Source: Brevundimonas sp.
Lineage (GTDB): Bacteria; Pseudomonadota; Alphaproteobacteria; Caulobacterales; Caulobacteraceae
Length of the DNA stretch: 64,000 nucleotides
NCBI RefSeq assembly: GCF_027487935.1
Contig: NZ_JAIYCP010000015.1
Coordinates: 1 to 64,000, forward strand
Direction: 5' to 3'
Part shown: in pieces, positions 54,914 to 63,200 of the stretch
Layout of the letters: every line of letters begins with the position of its first letter
How positions within the stretch are numbered: position 1 is the first letter of the stretch
Translations under genes and position numbers: made by a program
The notes under the pieces: generated by a model
What the model was told of the DNA's origin: nothing
The model's database searches: none
Seen by the model: only the letters and a program-made list of their open reading frames with translations

Positions 54914-55333
54914 TCAGCCTCCGGCGTCAGGGGCCAGCCGCGCATCGCATTCCGCCACCCCGGCCCCGACTGACGCACCGGCATAGAGATCGCGCGCCGC
55001 CTTCCAGACAGCCTGGGCCGGGACTGCACGCCGCAGGCTGTCGAGCGCCAGAGCCCTGAGCCGCAAGGCATTGGCCATATCGACCGACGTTCCCTGCCCG
55101 TTGGCGGAATAGAGCGCCGCCGCCTGCTCGGCGTGGGCGAGGGCTTGCTCAAGATGGTCCGCCGCCCGGTCCAGATCGGACAGATGGCGCAGGGCATGGG
55201 CCTGGAGCAGGGGCGCGCCGCTTTCCCGACTGAGGGCGGCGGCGCGGGCGTATGAGTTGCGGGCGTCCCCGGCCCTGCCCTCTTTGGCGGCTTCACGCGC
55301 CGCATTCAGATGAGCTTCAATCGCGTTGGTCAT
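54914..55333 (-). CDS. tetratricopeptide repeat-like protein
   Basis: This 139-residue helical protein has about three helix-pair repeats (AHLNAAREAAKEGRAGDARNSY, then HALRHLSDLDRAADHLEQALAHAEQAAALY). The spacing of Ala/Leu/Tyr fits TPR. It has no signal peptide and is likely cytoplasmic. TPR proteins bind partner proteins. No partner is suggested by the neighbours. Confidence 0.65.
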   Translation of the reverse strand: MTNAIEAHLNAAREAAKEGRAGDARNSYARAAALSRESGAPLLQAHALRHLSDLDRAADHLEQALAHAEQAAALYSANGQGTSVDMANALRLRALALDSLRRAVPAQAVWKAARDLYAGASVGAGVAECDARLAPDAGG

Positions 55334-55441
55334 TGCAGGCTCCGGAGGTGTTGCAGCCTAGCACAGTCTGCGTTCGCGCCGGGCTGTCCTGCCGCAGGCA
55401 AGGCGGGTGGCGCGCGATGACGAGGCTTGTCATGGTGGGCC

Positions 55442-55696
55442 ATGTCAGATGAACGCCCGAGCCTGAGCCCCGCCCCCCTGCCGCCTCCGGATCCGAAGCC
55501 CGGCCGCGGGCTGCTCGTCGCCATCGCCGCCGGCCTTGTCTACGCGCTGGGCGTCTATGGCTGGACCCGGCTGAATGCGCCGGATTCGGGCATGTTGCTG
55601 ATCGGCTTCCTGCTCGGCGCACCGATCGCCGCCTGCATCATCGCGGTACGGATAACGGATCCGAGGGGCGTCAAAGGCAGCGGCTCTCATACCTGA
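55442..55696 (+). CDS. N-terminal membrane part of a split membrane-SRPBCC protein
   Basis: This 84-residue frame starts at ATG 55442 (MSDERPSLSPAPLPPPD). It has two membrane helices (LLVAIAAGLVYALGVYGWT and GMLLIGFLLGAPIAACIIAV) and ends at TGA 55694-55696. The reading frame stays open beyond that stop for another 249 codons and carries the next membrane helices and an SRPBCC domain (55712-56443). The two are probably one gene split by a nonsense change or a sequencing error. Confidence 0.65.
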   Translation: MSDERPSLSPAPLPPPDPKPGRGLLVAIAAGLVYALGVYGWTRLNAPDSGMLLIGFLLGAPIAACIIAVRITDPRGVKGSGSHT

Positions 55697-55711
55697 GTCT
55701 CCGCCCTGACC

Positions 55712-56443
55712 GTGACCGTCATGCTGGTGTGCGCCGGCGGGGTGCTTCGCGAGGGCGCGGTCTGTCTGGTGATGGCGGCGCCGATCTTTTACGGCTCAGG
55801 CATCCTCGCCGGCTGGCTCGCCGGCAAGGCGATGCGCCGGCGCGCGGGGCGGCTGATGTCGCTGTCCATCCTCATCCTGCCGCTGATCGGCGTGCCCTTG
55901 GAGGCTGACCGGCCGCCCGAAGCCCAGACCCGGTTCGTGACCAGCCGCATCCATATCGACGCCAGCCCGGAGACCGTCTGGAACGGCCTCACCGATATCC
56001 GCGCCATTCGCGACGCGGAACATCGTTGGAATTTCAGCCATGACATCGTCGGCATCCCGCGCCCGAAGGACGCGCGCCTGGAAGGAACGGGTGTCGGTGC
56101 CGTGCGTCACCTGGAATGGGGCCGTGGCGTGCGGTTTGAGGAGCACATCATCGCATGGCAACCCGGGCGCGAGCTGGGCTGGACCTTCCACCTCGGACCC
56201 GAGGCCCAGACCCGCATGCTGGACGAGCATCTGAAGGTCGACAGCGCCTACCTGCGTCTCGAGGAAGGTCGCTACCGCATCGAGCCGACCGCAGACGGCG
56301 GCTCGGACCTTGTCCTGACCACCCATTACTGGATCCGTACGCCGATGAACGAGTACGCGGCCTGGTGGGGCGGCGTTTTCCTCGGCGACTTCCACCGCAA
56401 TGTGCTGGGCGTGATCAAGGCCCGCGCGGAGGCCACCACCTGA
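55712..56443 (+). CDS. SRPBCC domain protein, C-terminal part of the split gene
   Basis: This 243-residue frame starts at ATG 55712, in the same frame as the 55442 gene. It has membrane helices (CLVMAAPIFYGSGILAGWLA, MSLSILILPLIGVPL) and then a START/SRPBCC ligand-binding fold: TSRIHIDASPETVWNGLTDIRAIRD, IAWQPGRELGWTFHLG and DLVLTTHYWIRTP. Such domains bind hydrophobic ligands. If alone, its topology would be odd, since helices 1-2 are missing. It converges with lolD with no gap. Confidence 0.75.
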   Translation: MTVMLVCAGGVLREGAVCLVMAAPIFYGSGILAGWLAGKAMRRRAGRLMSLSILILPLIGVPLEADRPPEAQTRFVTSRIHIDASPETVWNGLTDIRAIRDAEHRWNFSHDIVGIPRPKDARLEGTGVGAVRHLEWGRGVRFEEHIIAWQPGRELGWTFHLGPEAQTRMLDEHLKVDSAYLRLEEGRYRIEPTADGGSDLVLTTHYWIRTPMNEYAAWWGGVFLGDFHRNVLGVIKARAEATT

Positions 56444-57145
56444 TCAGTAGGCCTGGCTCTCCGCCGGCCGTTCTTCCAGATGCCCGTCCTTCAGGGCGAA
56501 CACCCGGTCCATATGCCCGGCCAGCTCCATATTGTGGGTGGCGATCAGGGCGGCGACGCCGGTGTCCTTGACCAGCCGTTGCAGGGCCTCGAACACGCTC
56601 TGGCTGGTGGCGGGATCGAGGTTGCCGGTCGGCTCATCGGCCAGCAGCAGCCGCGGACGGTTGGCCAGGGCGCGGGCCACCGCGACCCGCTGCTGTTCCC
56701 CACCCGACAACTGGGCCGGCTGGTGCGTCAGCCGCTCGCCGAGGCCCAGCGCTGTCAGCACCTCCGAGGCGCGTTCGCGGGCCTGGGCCTGTCCGACCCC
56801 GGCGATCCGCAGCGGCAGGGCCACATTGTCGCGTGCGTCGAACTCGGCCAGCAGATGGTGGAACTGATAGACGAAGCCGATGCTGGCGAGGCGGATGTGG
56901 GTCCGCGCCCGCTCATCGAGGCCGCCGACATCGGCGCCGTCGATGCGGATCTCGCCCGACGTCGGCCGTTCCAGCAGGCCGGCGGCGTGGAGCAAGGAGG
57001 ATTTGCCCGAGCCCGAGGGCCCGATCAGGCCGACGACCTCGCCCGGCATGACGTCCAGATCCACGCCCTTCAGCACGGTCAGACCGCCCGAGGCGGTGTC
57101 ATAGGTGCGGGTGACGCCCCGCACGGAGAGGACGGGCCTACTCAT
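56444..57145 (-). CDS. lolD: lipoprotein-releasing ABC ATPase LolD
   Basis: This protein has 233 residues from ATG 57145; the frame is open upstream inside lolC but carries no family sequence. It has Walker A GPSGSGKSSLL, the signature QLSGGEQQRVAVARALA and Walker B LLLADEPTGNLD, followed by the H-loop ALIATHNMEL. It powers release of lipoproteins from the inner membrane to LolA. It overlaps lolC by 8 bp. Confidence 0.93.
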   Translation of the reverse strand: MSRPVLSVRGVTRTYDTASGGLTVLKGVDLDVMPGEVVGLIGPSGSGKSSLLHAAGLLERPTSGEIRIDGADVGGLDERARTHIRLASIGFVYQFHHLLAEFDARDNVALPLRIAGVGQAQARERASEVLTALGLGERLTHQPAQLSGGEQQRVAVARALANRPRLLLADEPTGNLDPATSQSVFEALQRLVKDTGVAALIATHNMELAGHMDRVFALKDGHLEERPAESQAY

Positions 57146-58442
57146 AGCGAAGCGCCTCGACCGGATCCATTTTCGCCGCCCGCCAGGACGGCAGCAGCGA
57201 GGCGAAACAGGACATGAAGACGGACCACAGGGTGACCCAGACCACGTCCATGGCGTCGACCTCGGCGGGGATGGAATCCAGCATATAGACGTCCGCGTTG
57301 AACAGCTGGACGCCCAGAACCCACTCAAGGAAATGCTGGATCGCTCCGATGTTCAGACAGAAGACCAGTCCCAGGACCAGGCCGGTGATCGTCCCCGCCA
57401 CCCCGATGGCCGCGCCGGCGATGAAGAAGATGCGCAGCATCGACGACTGGCTGGCCCCCACGGTGCGCAGGATGGCGATGTCCCGGGTCTTGTTCTTCAC
57501 CAGCATGACGATGCCGGAAATGATGTTCAGAGCCGCGATGGCGACGACGAGGCCGAGGATGATGCTCATGGCCACCCGCTCGACCTTGAGCGCGCCCCAG
57601 AAGGCCGCCAGACGGTCACGCCAGTCGCTGACGATGGCGCTGCGGCCGGAGGCCATACGCACCGGCTGGATCAGCTCACCGACCCGGTCCGGCGCCTCGA
57701 CCTTCAGCTCGATCACGTCCCAGACGCTTTCCTTGCCGAAGAACAACTGGGCCTGTTCCAGCGGCATGAAGATGAAGGCGCGGTCGAAATCGGCCGTGCC
57801 CGAGGTGAACACCCCGCCGATGCGATAGGTCTTCTCCAGCCCGCCCAGATTGCCGAAGGCACTGTCGGCACCGGTGGGCGAATAAAGGCTGATCGGATCA
57901 CCCACCCGAAGCCCCATGCTCTCGGCCAGCGCCTTGCCGATCAGGATGTCATCACCGCCGTAGGCCCCCTGTCCGAAAGCGCGGCGCGCCTCGGGCGTCA
58001 GGCTGTCGAAGACATAGGACATGGAGTCCAGGTCCTGAGGGCGAATGCCCCGCACCACGGCCCCGGTCGTCTGGCCGGCGGCGCGCACAAGCGCCTGGTT
58101 CTCGGTCAGGGGCGAGACACTGACCACACCCGGGACCGCCGCGATCCGCGTCACGGCCGCCTCGCGGTCGGGATCCACCAGCACCTGTCCCTGGACGTAC
58201 ATATGGCCGTTGAACGACAGCATCCGGTCCAGCAGCTCATTCCTGAACCCGGCCATGATGCTCATGACGATGATCAGGGCCATGACCGCCAGCGCGATGG
58301 CCACATAGGAGATGATGGCGATCAGGGCGATGCCGCCCTCCTTCCGCCGGGCGCGCAGATAGCGCAGCGCCAGTTCGAACTCCCAGGCCGAGAACGGGCC
58401 GGCGGGCTTGGTCGGCTTCAGTGCCGCCGGCACATCCGTCAT
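57138..58442 (-). CDS. lolC: lipoprotein-releasing permease LolC/LolE family
   Basis: This 434-residue permease has the LolC/LolE layout: one membrane helix near residues 35-60 ([35 protein letters not shown]), a large periplasmic domain, then three C-terminal helices in an FtsX domain. The family pattern is [25 protein letters not shown]. Many alphaproteobacteria have one such permease that acts as a homodimer with LolD. It overlaps proS by 4 bp and lolD by 8 bp. Confidence 0.93.
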   Translation of the reverse strand: MTDVPAALKPTKPAGPFSAWEFELALRYLRARRKEGGIALIAIISYVAIALAVMALIIVMSIMAGFRNELLDRMLSFNGHMYVQGQVLVDPDREAAVTRIAAVPGVVSVSPLTENQALVRAAGQTTGAVVRGIRPQDLDSMSYVFDSLTPEARRAFGQGAYGGDDILIGKALAESMGLRVGDPISLYSPTGADSAFGNLGGLEKTYRIGGVFTSGTADFDRAFIFMPLEQAQLFFGKESVWDVIELKVEAPDRVGELIQPVRMASGRSAIVSDWRDRLAAFWGALKVERVAMSIILGLVVAIAALNIISGIVMLVKNKTRDIAILRTVGASQSSMLRIFFIAGAAIGVAGTITGLVLGLVFCLNIGAIQHFLEWVLGVQLFNADVYMLDSIPAEVDAMDVVWVTLWSVFMSCFASLLPSWRAAKMDPVEALRYE

Positions 58443-59755
58443 CCGCGCACCTTCGCCAGCGCCTCATCCAGCGGGATCGAGAGCTTCTCACCGGTCGCGC
58501 GGCGCTTCAGCTCCACCAGCCCCTCGGCCACACCCTTGGGCCCGATCGTCAGCTGCCAGGGAATGCCGATCAGGTCGGCGGTGGCGAATTTCCCGCCCGG
58601 CCGCTCGTCGGTGTCGTCATAGAGCACGTCCTTGCCGAGGGCCTCGAGCTTGGCCACCGCCTCTTCACAGGCCACGCAGACCGCCTCGTCATTAACGCGC
58701 AGATTGATCACCACGACATCGAACGGGGCCACGGAGTCCGGCCAGATGATGCCGCCCTCGTCATGGCTGGCCTCAATGATGGCCCCCAGCAGGCGCGACA
58801 CCCCGACGCCGTAGCTGCCCATATGGACTTCGGTGTCCTTGCCGTCCGGACCGGCAACACGGGCCTTCATCGGGGCCGAGTATTTGGTGCCGAAATAGAA
58901 GATGTGCCCGACCTCGATGCCGCGCGCGGTCAGGCGGTCGGCCTCGGCCGTCTGGCTTTTGAACTGGGCCGCGTCATGCATTTCCTCGGTCGCGGCATAG
59001 AGGCCGGTCCGCTCGTCGACGATGGCCTGCAGCTCATCCCAGTCCACACCGGCACCGGGCGCGGGCATCTCGACCAGTTTGCGGTCGCAGAACACCTGGC
59101 TCTCGCCCGTGTCGGCCAGGACGATGAACTCATGGCTCAGGTCGCCACCGATCGGGCCCGTGTCGGCGCGCATCGGCACCGCCTTCAGCCCCATCCGGGC
59201 GAAGGTGTTCAGATAGGCCACGAACATCCGGTTGTAGGCCTTGCGTGCCGAGGCCTCATCGATGTCGAACGAATAGGCGTCCTTCATCAGGAATTCGCGC
59301 CCGCGCATGACGCCGAACCGCGGTCGGCGCTCGTCGCGGAATTTCCACTGGATGTGAAACAGGTTCAGCGGCAGCGCCTTGTAGCTCTTCACGAAGCCGC
59401 GGAAGATGTCGGTGATCATCTCCTCGTTCGTCGGCCCGTACAGCAGCTCGCGCTCATGCCGGTCGGTGATGCGCAGCATCTCCGGACCGTAGGCGTCATA
59501 CCGACCGCTCTCACGCCACAGATCGGCCAGCTGCAAGGTCGGCATCAGCAGCTCGACGGCCCCTGCCCGCTCCTGCTCCTCGCGCACGATCTGCTCGATC
59601 CGGTTCAGCACCCGCAGGCCCAGCGGCAGCCAGGCATAGATGCCGGCGGCCTCCTGTTTGATCAGGCCCGCACGCAGCATCAGCTGGTGCGAAACGATCT
59701 GGGCGTCGGAAGGCGCCTCTTTGAGCGTGGGCAGGAAGTAGCGCGACAGGCGCAT
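58439..59755 (-). CDS. proS: prolyl-tRNA synthetase, short bacterial type
   Basis: This 438-residue class II synthetase has motif 1 around [25 protein letters not shown] and motif 2 in [33 protein letters not shown]. Motif 3 is [17 protein letters not shown] and the C-terminal anticodon-binding domain follows. The editing insertion of the long bacterial form is absent, as in other alphaproteobacteria. It is the first gene of the proS-lolC-lolD operon. Confidence 0.94.
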   Translation of the reverse strand: MRLSRYFLPTLKEAPSDAQIVSHQLMLRAGLIKQEAAGIYAWLPLGLRVLNRIEQIVREEQERAGAVELLMPTLQLADLWRESGRYDAYGPEMLRITDRHERELLYGPTNEEMITDIFRGFVKSYKALPLNLFHIQWKFRDERRPRFGVMRGREFLMKDAYSFDIDEASARKAYNRMFVAYLNTFARMGLKAVPMRADTGPIGGDLSHEFIVLADTGESQVFCDRKLVEMPAPGAGVDWDELQAIVDERTGLYAATEEMHDAAQFKSQTAEADRLTARGIEVGHIFYFGTKYSAPMKARVAGPDGKDTEVHMGSYGVGVSRLLGAIIEASHDEGGIIWPDSVAPFDVVVINLRVNDEAVCVACEEAVAKLEALGKDVLYDDTDERPGGKFATADLIGIPWQLTIGPKGVAEGLVELKRRATGEKLSIPLDEALAKVRG

Positions 59756-59835
59756 GGGCAGAATCCGGCGTGGGAGGCTTGGAGCAAGAGCTTTAGCCGG
59801 GTCATCGGGGCGAAAGCTAGGCCGGTTCGAGGATT

Positions 59836-59926
59836 AGGGTGTGGGGTTTGGGGTATGGGGCGTGGGGGTTCTGGTCATGCGAAAGACCGGGCCACCCCAC
59901 ACCCCACACCCGATACCCCACACCCT
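59836..59926. repeat. inverted G/C-rich repeat between proS and the DUF3088 gene
   Basis: Arms of about 33 bp built from GTGGGGT-like units face each other: AGGGTGTGGGGT at 59836 and ACCCCACACCCT ending at 59926. The loop holds about 25 bp. It could form a large hairpin and may end transcription of the gene upstream. It resembles dispersed palindromic repeats. Confidence 0.6.
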
Positions 59927-59928
59927 GC

Positions 59929-60267
59929 TCAAGGATGCGGCCGCGCAATCCCGTAGCGCGCCGCCAGATAGGGGATGATCGCCTCATCCTGCAGGAAGCG
60001 TCGGCCCGTCGCCGCGCTGGTCTGTGCCTCGGGCCAGTCGAAGGTCTCGTCCAGCACCAGGATCGGGCAGCTCTGGTGATCCTCACCGACCAGTTCAATC
60101 ACCGGAGGGCGCGGTCGGGGATGATCGAGATAGGTGATCTCCAGCCGGTCCCGGAGAAAGGGATGGAAGGCCAGCACACCCTCGACGATCGCGCCGGGCG
60201 GGCAGTACCAGGGCCCGCCCTGATCGTCGGTCCAGCCTGGATTGAGCAGCAGCAGCCTGTCCGTCAT
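59929..60267 (-). CDS. DUF3088-like protein
   Basis: This 112-residue protein opens with MTDRLLLLNPGWTDDQGGPWYCPPGAIVEG, the pattern of the DUF3088 family as I recall it. It has PVIELVGEDHQSCPILVLDE and then RRFLQDEAIIPYLAARYG. The two Cys and the general fold suggest a thioredoxin-like domain. No function is known. It follows the DUF1467 gene with a 4-bp gap, so it is part of the same operon. Confidence 0.75.
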   Translation of the reverse strand: MTDRLLLLNPGWTDDQGGPWYCPPGAIVEGVLAFHPFLRDRLEITYLDHPRPRPPVIELVGEDHQSCPILVLDETFDWPEAQTSAATGRRFLQDEAIIPYLAARYGIARPHP

Positions 60268-60271
60268 GGCG

Positions 60272-60535
60272 TCACGGAACCGGCGGGGCCAGATCGGGCA
60301 GCGGCATCCAGCCGATATAGACCAGCACCATCACCAGCAGCCAAAGCAGGGCCGAAACCCAGGTCGTGGTGATGAATTTGCGCTTCAGGTCCGGCTTCTC
60401 CGGCGCACCCCACTGTGCCCCGTCGGTAGGCGGCTCATGCCGCTCCTGTGAGGTCCCCAACGGGAGGACGGCAAACAGCACCGTCCACCAGCAGATGATA
60501 TAGACCCCAAGCATGGTGACGATACCGATCGGCAT
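60272..60535 (-). CDS. DUF1467 family small membrane protein
   Basis: This 87-residue protein has two membrane helices (IVTMLGVYIICWWTVLFAVLPLG and ALLWLLVMVLVYIGWMPL). The central block QERHEPPTDGAQWGAPEKPDLKRKFITTTW between them is the DUF1467 signature. It is common in alphaproteobacteria next to mce. No function is known. It shares one base with the mce stop. Confidence 0.85.
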   Translation of the reverse strand: MPIGIVTMLGVYIICWWTVLFAVLPLGTSQERHEPPTDGAQWGAPEKPDLKRKFITTTWVSALLWLLVMVLVYIGWMPLPDLAPPVP

Positions 60536-60972
60536 CAGTGCGCTCCGCTCTCGTGATTGCCCCTGGGCGTTTCCATCAATTCGACCAGAACGCCACCCAT
60601 ATCCTTCGGATGGACGAAGATGATCGGCGTACCGTGCGCCCCGATGCGCGGCTCGCCCGTCCCGAGGATGGTCGCCCCCTTGGCCCGCAGGGCGTCCCGG
60701 GCGACCAGGATGTCCTCGACCTCGAAACAGACATGATGCTGGCCACCCCTCGGGTTCTTCGCCAGAAATCCATGGATGGGGCTGTCGTCGCCCAGCGGCT
60801 CTATCAGTTCGATCTGGCTGTTCGGCAGGTCAATGAAACAGACCCTCACCCCCTGCGCCGGCAGGTCGAAAGGCGCCTTTGCCTTCGTCGCACCGAGCAG
60901 GTCGCGATACATCGCGACGCTGGCCTCGATGGACGGCGTGGCGACGCCGATGTGGTTGAGTTTGCCGATCAT
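60535..60972 (-). CDS. mce: methylmalonyl-CoA epimerase
   Basis: This protein has 145 residues from ATG 60972; the frame is open upstream but carries no family sequence. It is a VOC-fold enzyme that interconverts the two forms of methylmalonyl-CoA on the route from propionyl-CoA to succinyl-CoA. Metal ligands are in MIGKLNHIGVATPSIE, GGQHHVCFEVEDI and GVLVELME. It heads the operon with DUF1467 and DUF3088 genes. Confidence 0.9.
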   Translation of the reverse strand: MIGKLNHIGVATPSIEASVAMYRDLLGATKAKAPFDLPAQGVRVCFIDLPNSQIELIEPLGDDSPIHGFLAKNPRGGQHHVCFEVEDILVARDALRAKGATILGTGEPRIGAHGTPIIFVHPKDMGGVLVELMETPRGNHESGAH

Positions 60973-61064
60973 GCCGGAAGCTGTAGCGGGTGTCGGGCGC
61001 GCCGAGAAGGCGTCGTGATTGTCGCGTCCCGGCCGGCCACGGCATCCTGCTGGGAGCGGCAATG

Positions 61065-61095
61065 AAAAAGGGGCCGGCGGTTTCCCGTCGGCCCC
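61065..61095 (-). terminator. rho-independent terminator after tsf
   Basis: On the minus strand GGGGCCGACGG-GAAA-CCGCCGGCCCC forms an 11-bp stem with a GNRA loop, followed at once by TTTTT. It ends the rpsB-tsf transcript. Confidence 0.92.
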
Positions 61096-61120
61096 TGTCT
61101 TCAATCGTGGAAAGTCCGAC

Positions 61121-62062
61121 CTACTGGCCGGCCGTCATCGCGGCGACTTCCGAAGCGAAGTCCGGTCCCTCGACCTTCTCGACGCCTTCACCCAGCGCCA
61201 GGCGGACAAAGCCGGCCAGGTGCAGGCCGGGGGCACCCAGTTCCTTGCCCGTGTCAGCGACCAGCTGTTCGATGGTCACGTCGGGGTTCATGACGAAGGG
61301 CTGTTTGATCAGCACCACATCCTTCTGGAACTTGTTGATCTGGCCTTCCACGATCTTGGCGATCATGGCTTCCGGCTTGCCTTCTTCGCGGGCCTTTTCG
61401 GTCAGGACCTGACGTTCCTTCTCGATGGCGGCCGGGTCCAGATCGTCCGTGTTCAGCGACAGCGGGGCCGTGGCGGCCACGTGCATGGCGATCTTGCGGC
61501 CCAGTTCGCGCAGGGCGGCCTTGTCGCCGCCGCCGTGCAGGGCGACCAGCACGCCGATACGGCCGAGGCCCGGCGACACCGCATTGTGGACGTAGGAGGC
61601 CACGACGCCTTCGTCGACCGACAGGCGGGCGGCGCGGCGCAGCTGCATGTTCTCGCCCACCGTGGCGATCAGGTTCGTGACCTCGTCCTGGACCGACTTG
61701 CCGCTCTCCAGTTCGGCGCCGTGCAGACCTTCCAGCGTGGCGTGCTCGAGGCCCAGCTGGGCGAACGACTTGGCGGCGTTCTGGAACAGGTCGTTGCGGG
61801 CCACGAAGTCGGTCTCGGCGTTGAACTCGATGGCGGCACCGACTTCACCGGCGCCGACGTCCTTCGAGGCCACGGCGACGAGGCCTTCAGCGGCGACGCG
61901 GTCAGCCTTCTTGGCGGCCTTGGACAGGCCCTTGGCGCGCAGCCAGTCGATCGCGGCATTGATGTCGCCGTCGGTTTCCTGGAGCGCCTTCTTGCAGTCC
62001 ATCATGCCGACGCCGGACTTGGCGCGCAGTTCCATCACGAGGGCGGCGGTGATCTCGGCCAT
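61121..62062 (-). CDS. tsf: elongation factor Ts
   Basis: This 313-residue guanine-nucleotide exchange factor for EF-Tu has the N-terminal TS-N domain ([31 protein letters not shown]) and the core [12 protein letters not shown]. The C-terminal part ([27 protein letters not shown]) is intact. It starts at ATG 62062 with AAGGAG just upstream. It follows rpsB with a hairpin in the gap and ends at a strong terminator. Confidence 0.97.
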   Translation of the reverse strand: MAEITAALVMELRAKSGVGMMDCKKALQETDGDINAAIDWLRAKGLSKAAKKADRVAAEGLVAVASKDVGAGEVGAAIEFNAETDFVARNDLFQNAAKSFAQLGLEHATLEGLHGAELESGKSVQDEVTNLIATVGENMQLRRAARLSVDEGVVASYVHNAVSPGLGRIGVLVALHGGGDKAALRELGRKIAMHVAATAPLSLNTDDLDPAAIEKERQVLTEKAREEGKPEAMIAKIVEGQINKFQKDVVLIKQPFVMNPDVTIEQLVADTGKELGAPGLHLAGFVRLALGEGVEKVEGPDFASEVAAMTAGQ

Positions 62063-62093
62063 GGGTAGTCTCCTTGGATATGCGTATGCGGGA

Positions 62094-62120
62094 ACGGCCG
62101 GGCTGATCTAGCCCGGCCGT
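62094..62120 (-). promoter_or_regulatory. hairpin between rpsB and tsf
   Basis: ACGGCCGGGCT and AGCCCGGCCGT form a perfect 11-bp stem with a 5-base loop in the 91-bp gap. No U-run follows, so it may slow transcription or protect the mRNA, not stop it fully. Confidence 0.55.
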
Positions 62121-62153
62121 ATGTCAGTTTCGCCGTCGGGAAGCGGTTCGGAT

Positions 62154-63038
62154 TTAGACCGCAGCTTCCTCGGTTTCGGCAGTGTCTTCGGCGGCCGGCT
62201 CGGCGGCAGCGATCATTTCCTCAGCGACGGCTTCAGCCTCGGCGGGAACGACCTCGGCTTCAACCTTGGCCGCCTTCGGTGCCTTGGCTTCGCGCAGCAT
62301 CGGCTCGTCCGGGTTGACCGCAGCCCCCAGATCGACGCCGGCGGCCGACTGGCCGGCAGCCAGGCCGTCGAGGACGGCGTCGGCGATCAGGTCGCAATAG
62401 GTCTGGATGGCGCGGGCGGCGTCATCGTTGCCGGGGATCGGATAGGTGATGCCGTCCGGGTCCGAGTTGGTGTCGAGGATGGCGATGATCGGGATGTTCA
62501 GCTTGCGGGCTTCCAGGATCGCGATCGCTTCCTTGTTGGTGTCGATCACGAAGATGATGTCCGGGATCGAACCCATGTCCTTGATGCCGCCCAGCGACAG
62601 CTCGAGCTTGTCGCGCTCGCGCTGCAGGTTCAGCAGTTCCTTCTTGACCCGGCCGTCACCGCCGCCGTCCAGCAGGGCTTCCAGCTCGCGCAGGCGGGCG
62701 ATCGAGCCCGACACGGTGCGCCAGTTGGTCAGGGTGCCGCCGAGCCAGCGGTTGTTCATATAGTACTGGGCGCAGCGCTTGGCGGCTTCAGCCACCGGAT
62801 CCGAAGCCTGGCGCTTGGTGCCGACGAACAGGACGCGACCGCCCTTGGCGGCGACATCGCGCACGGCGACCAGGGCCTGGTGCAGCAGCGGGATCGACTG
62901 CGACAGGTCGATGATGTGGATGTTCGAGCGCGATCCGAAGATGTAGCGCTCCATCTTCGGGTTCCAACGGTGCGTCTGGTGGCCGAAATGCGCGCCGGCT
63001 TCGAGCAGCGAACGCATGGAGAATTCTGGCAGAGCCAT
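62154..63038 (-). CDS. rpsB: 30S ribosomal protein S2
   Basis: This protein has 294 residues from ATG 63038, preceded by AAGGAC. The longer frame from 63185 carries no S2 sequence. Family blocks are [28 protein letters not shown] and [36 protein letters not shown]. The C-terminal tail (about residues 240-294) is Ala/Glu-rich and acidic, as in other alphaproteobacteria. It is the first gene of the rpsB-tsf operon. Confidence 0.97.
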   Translation of the reverse strand: MALPEFSMRSLLEAGAHFGHQTHRWNPKMERYIFGSRSNIHIIDLSQSIPLLHQALVAVRDVAAKGGRVLFVGTKRQASDPVAEAAKRCAQYYMNNRWLGGTLTNWRTVSGSIARLRELEALLDGGGDGRVKKELLNLQRERDKLELSLGGIKDMGSIPDIIFVIDTNKEAIAILEARKLNIPIIAILDTNSDPDGITYPIPGNDDAARAIQTYCDLIADAVLDGLAAGQSAAGVDLGAAVNPDEPMLREAKAPKAAKVEAEVVPAEAEAVAEEMIAAAEPAAEDTAETEEAAV

Positions 63039-63107
63039 GGTGTAGTCCTTTATCCGATTGATCCGCCGCAGGCGCTGTAAAGACCGGTTGGCCCTCGGAA
63101 CGGAGCA

Positions 63108-63126
63108 GACGGGATTTCTCCCCGTC
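63108..63126 (-). promoter_or_regulatory. hairpin in the rpsB leader
   Basis: GACGGG and CCCGTC pair across a 7-base loop about 70 bp before rpsB. It could be part of an autogenous S2 control leader, though no known leader motif was confirmed. Confidence 0.35.
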
Positions 63127-63200
63127 AGCGCCACGCCTGCGTGTGAAGTGGCAGGGCTTCTAGGCGGCTTGGGCGGAAAAGGCAAGCGGTGCCGGCCCGC

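Noticed and set aside
58421..59956. 511-codon plus-strand frame opposite proS
   Set aside because: It is His/Asp/Gly-rich with no family motifs. The minus strand has complete prolyl-tRNA synthetase motifs.
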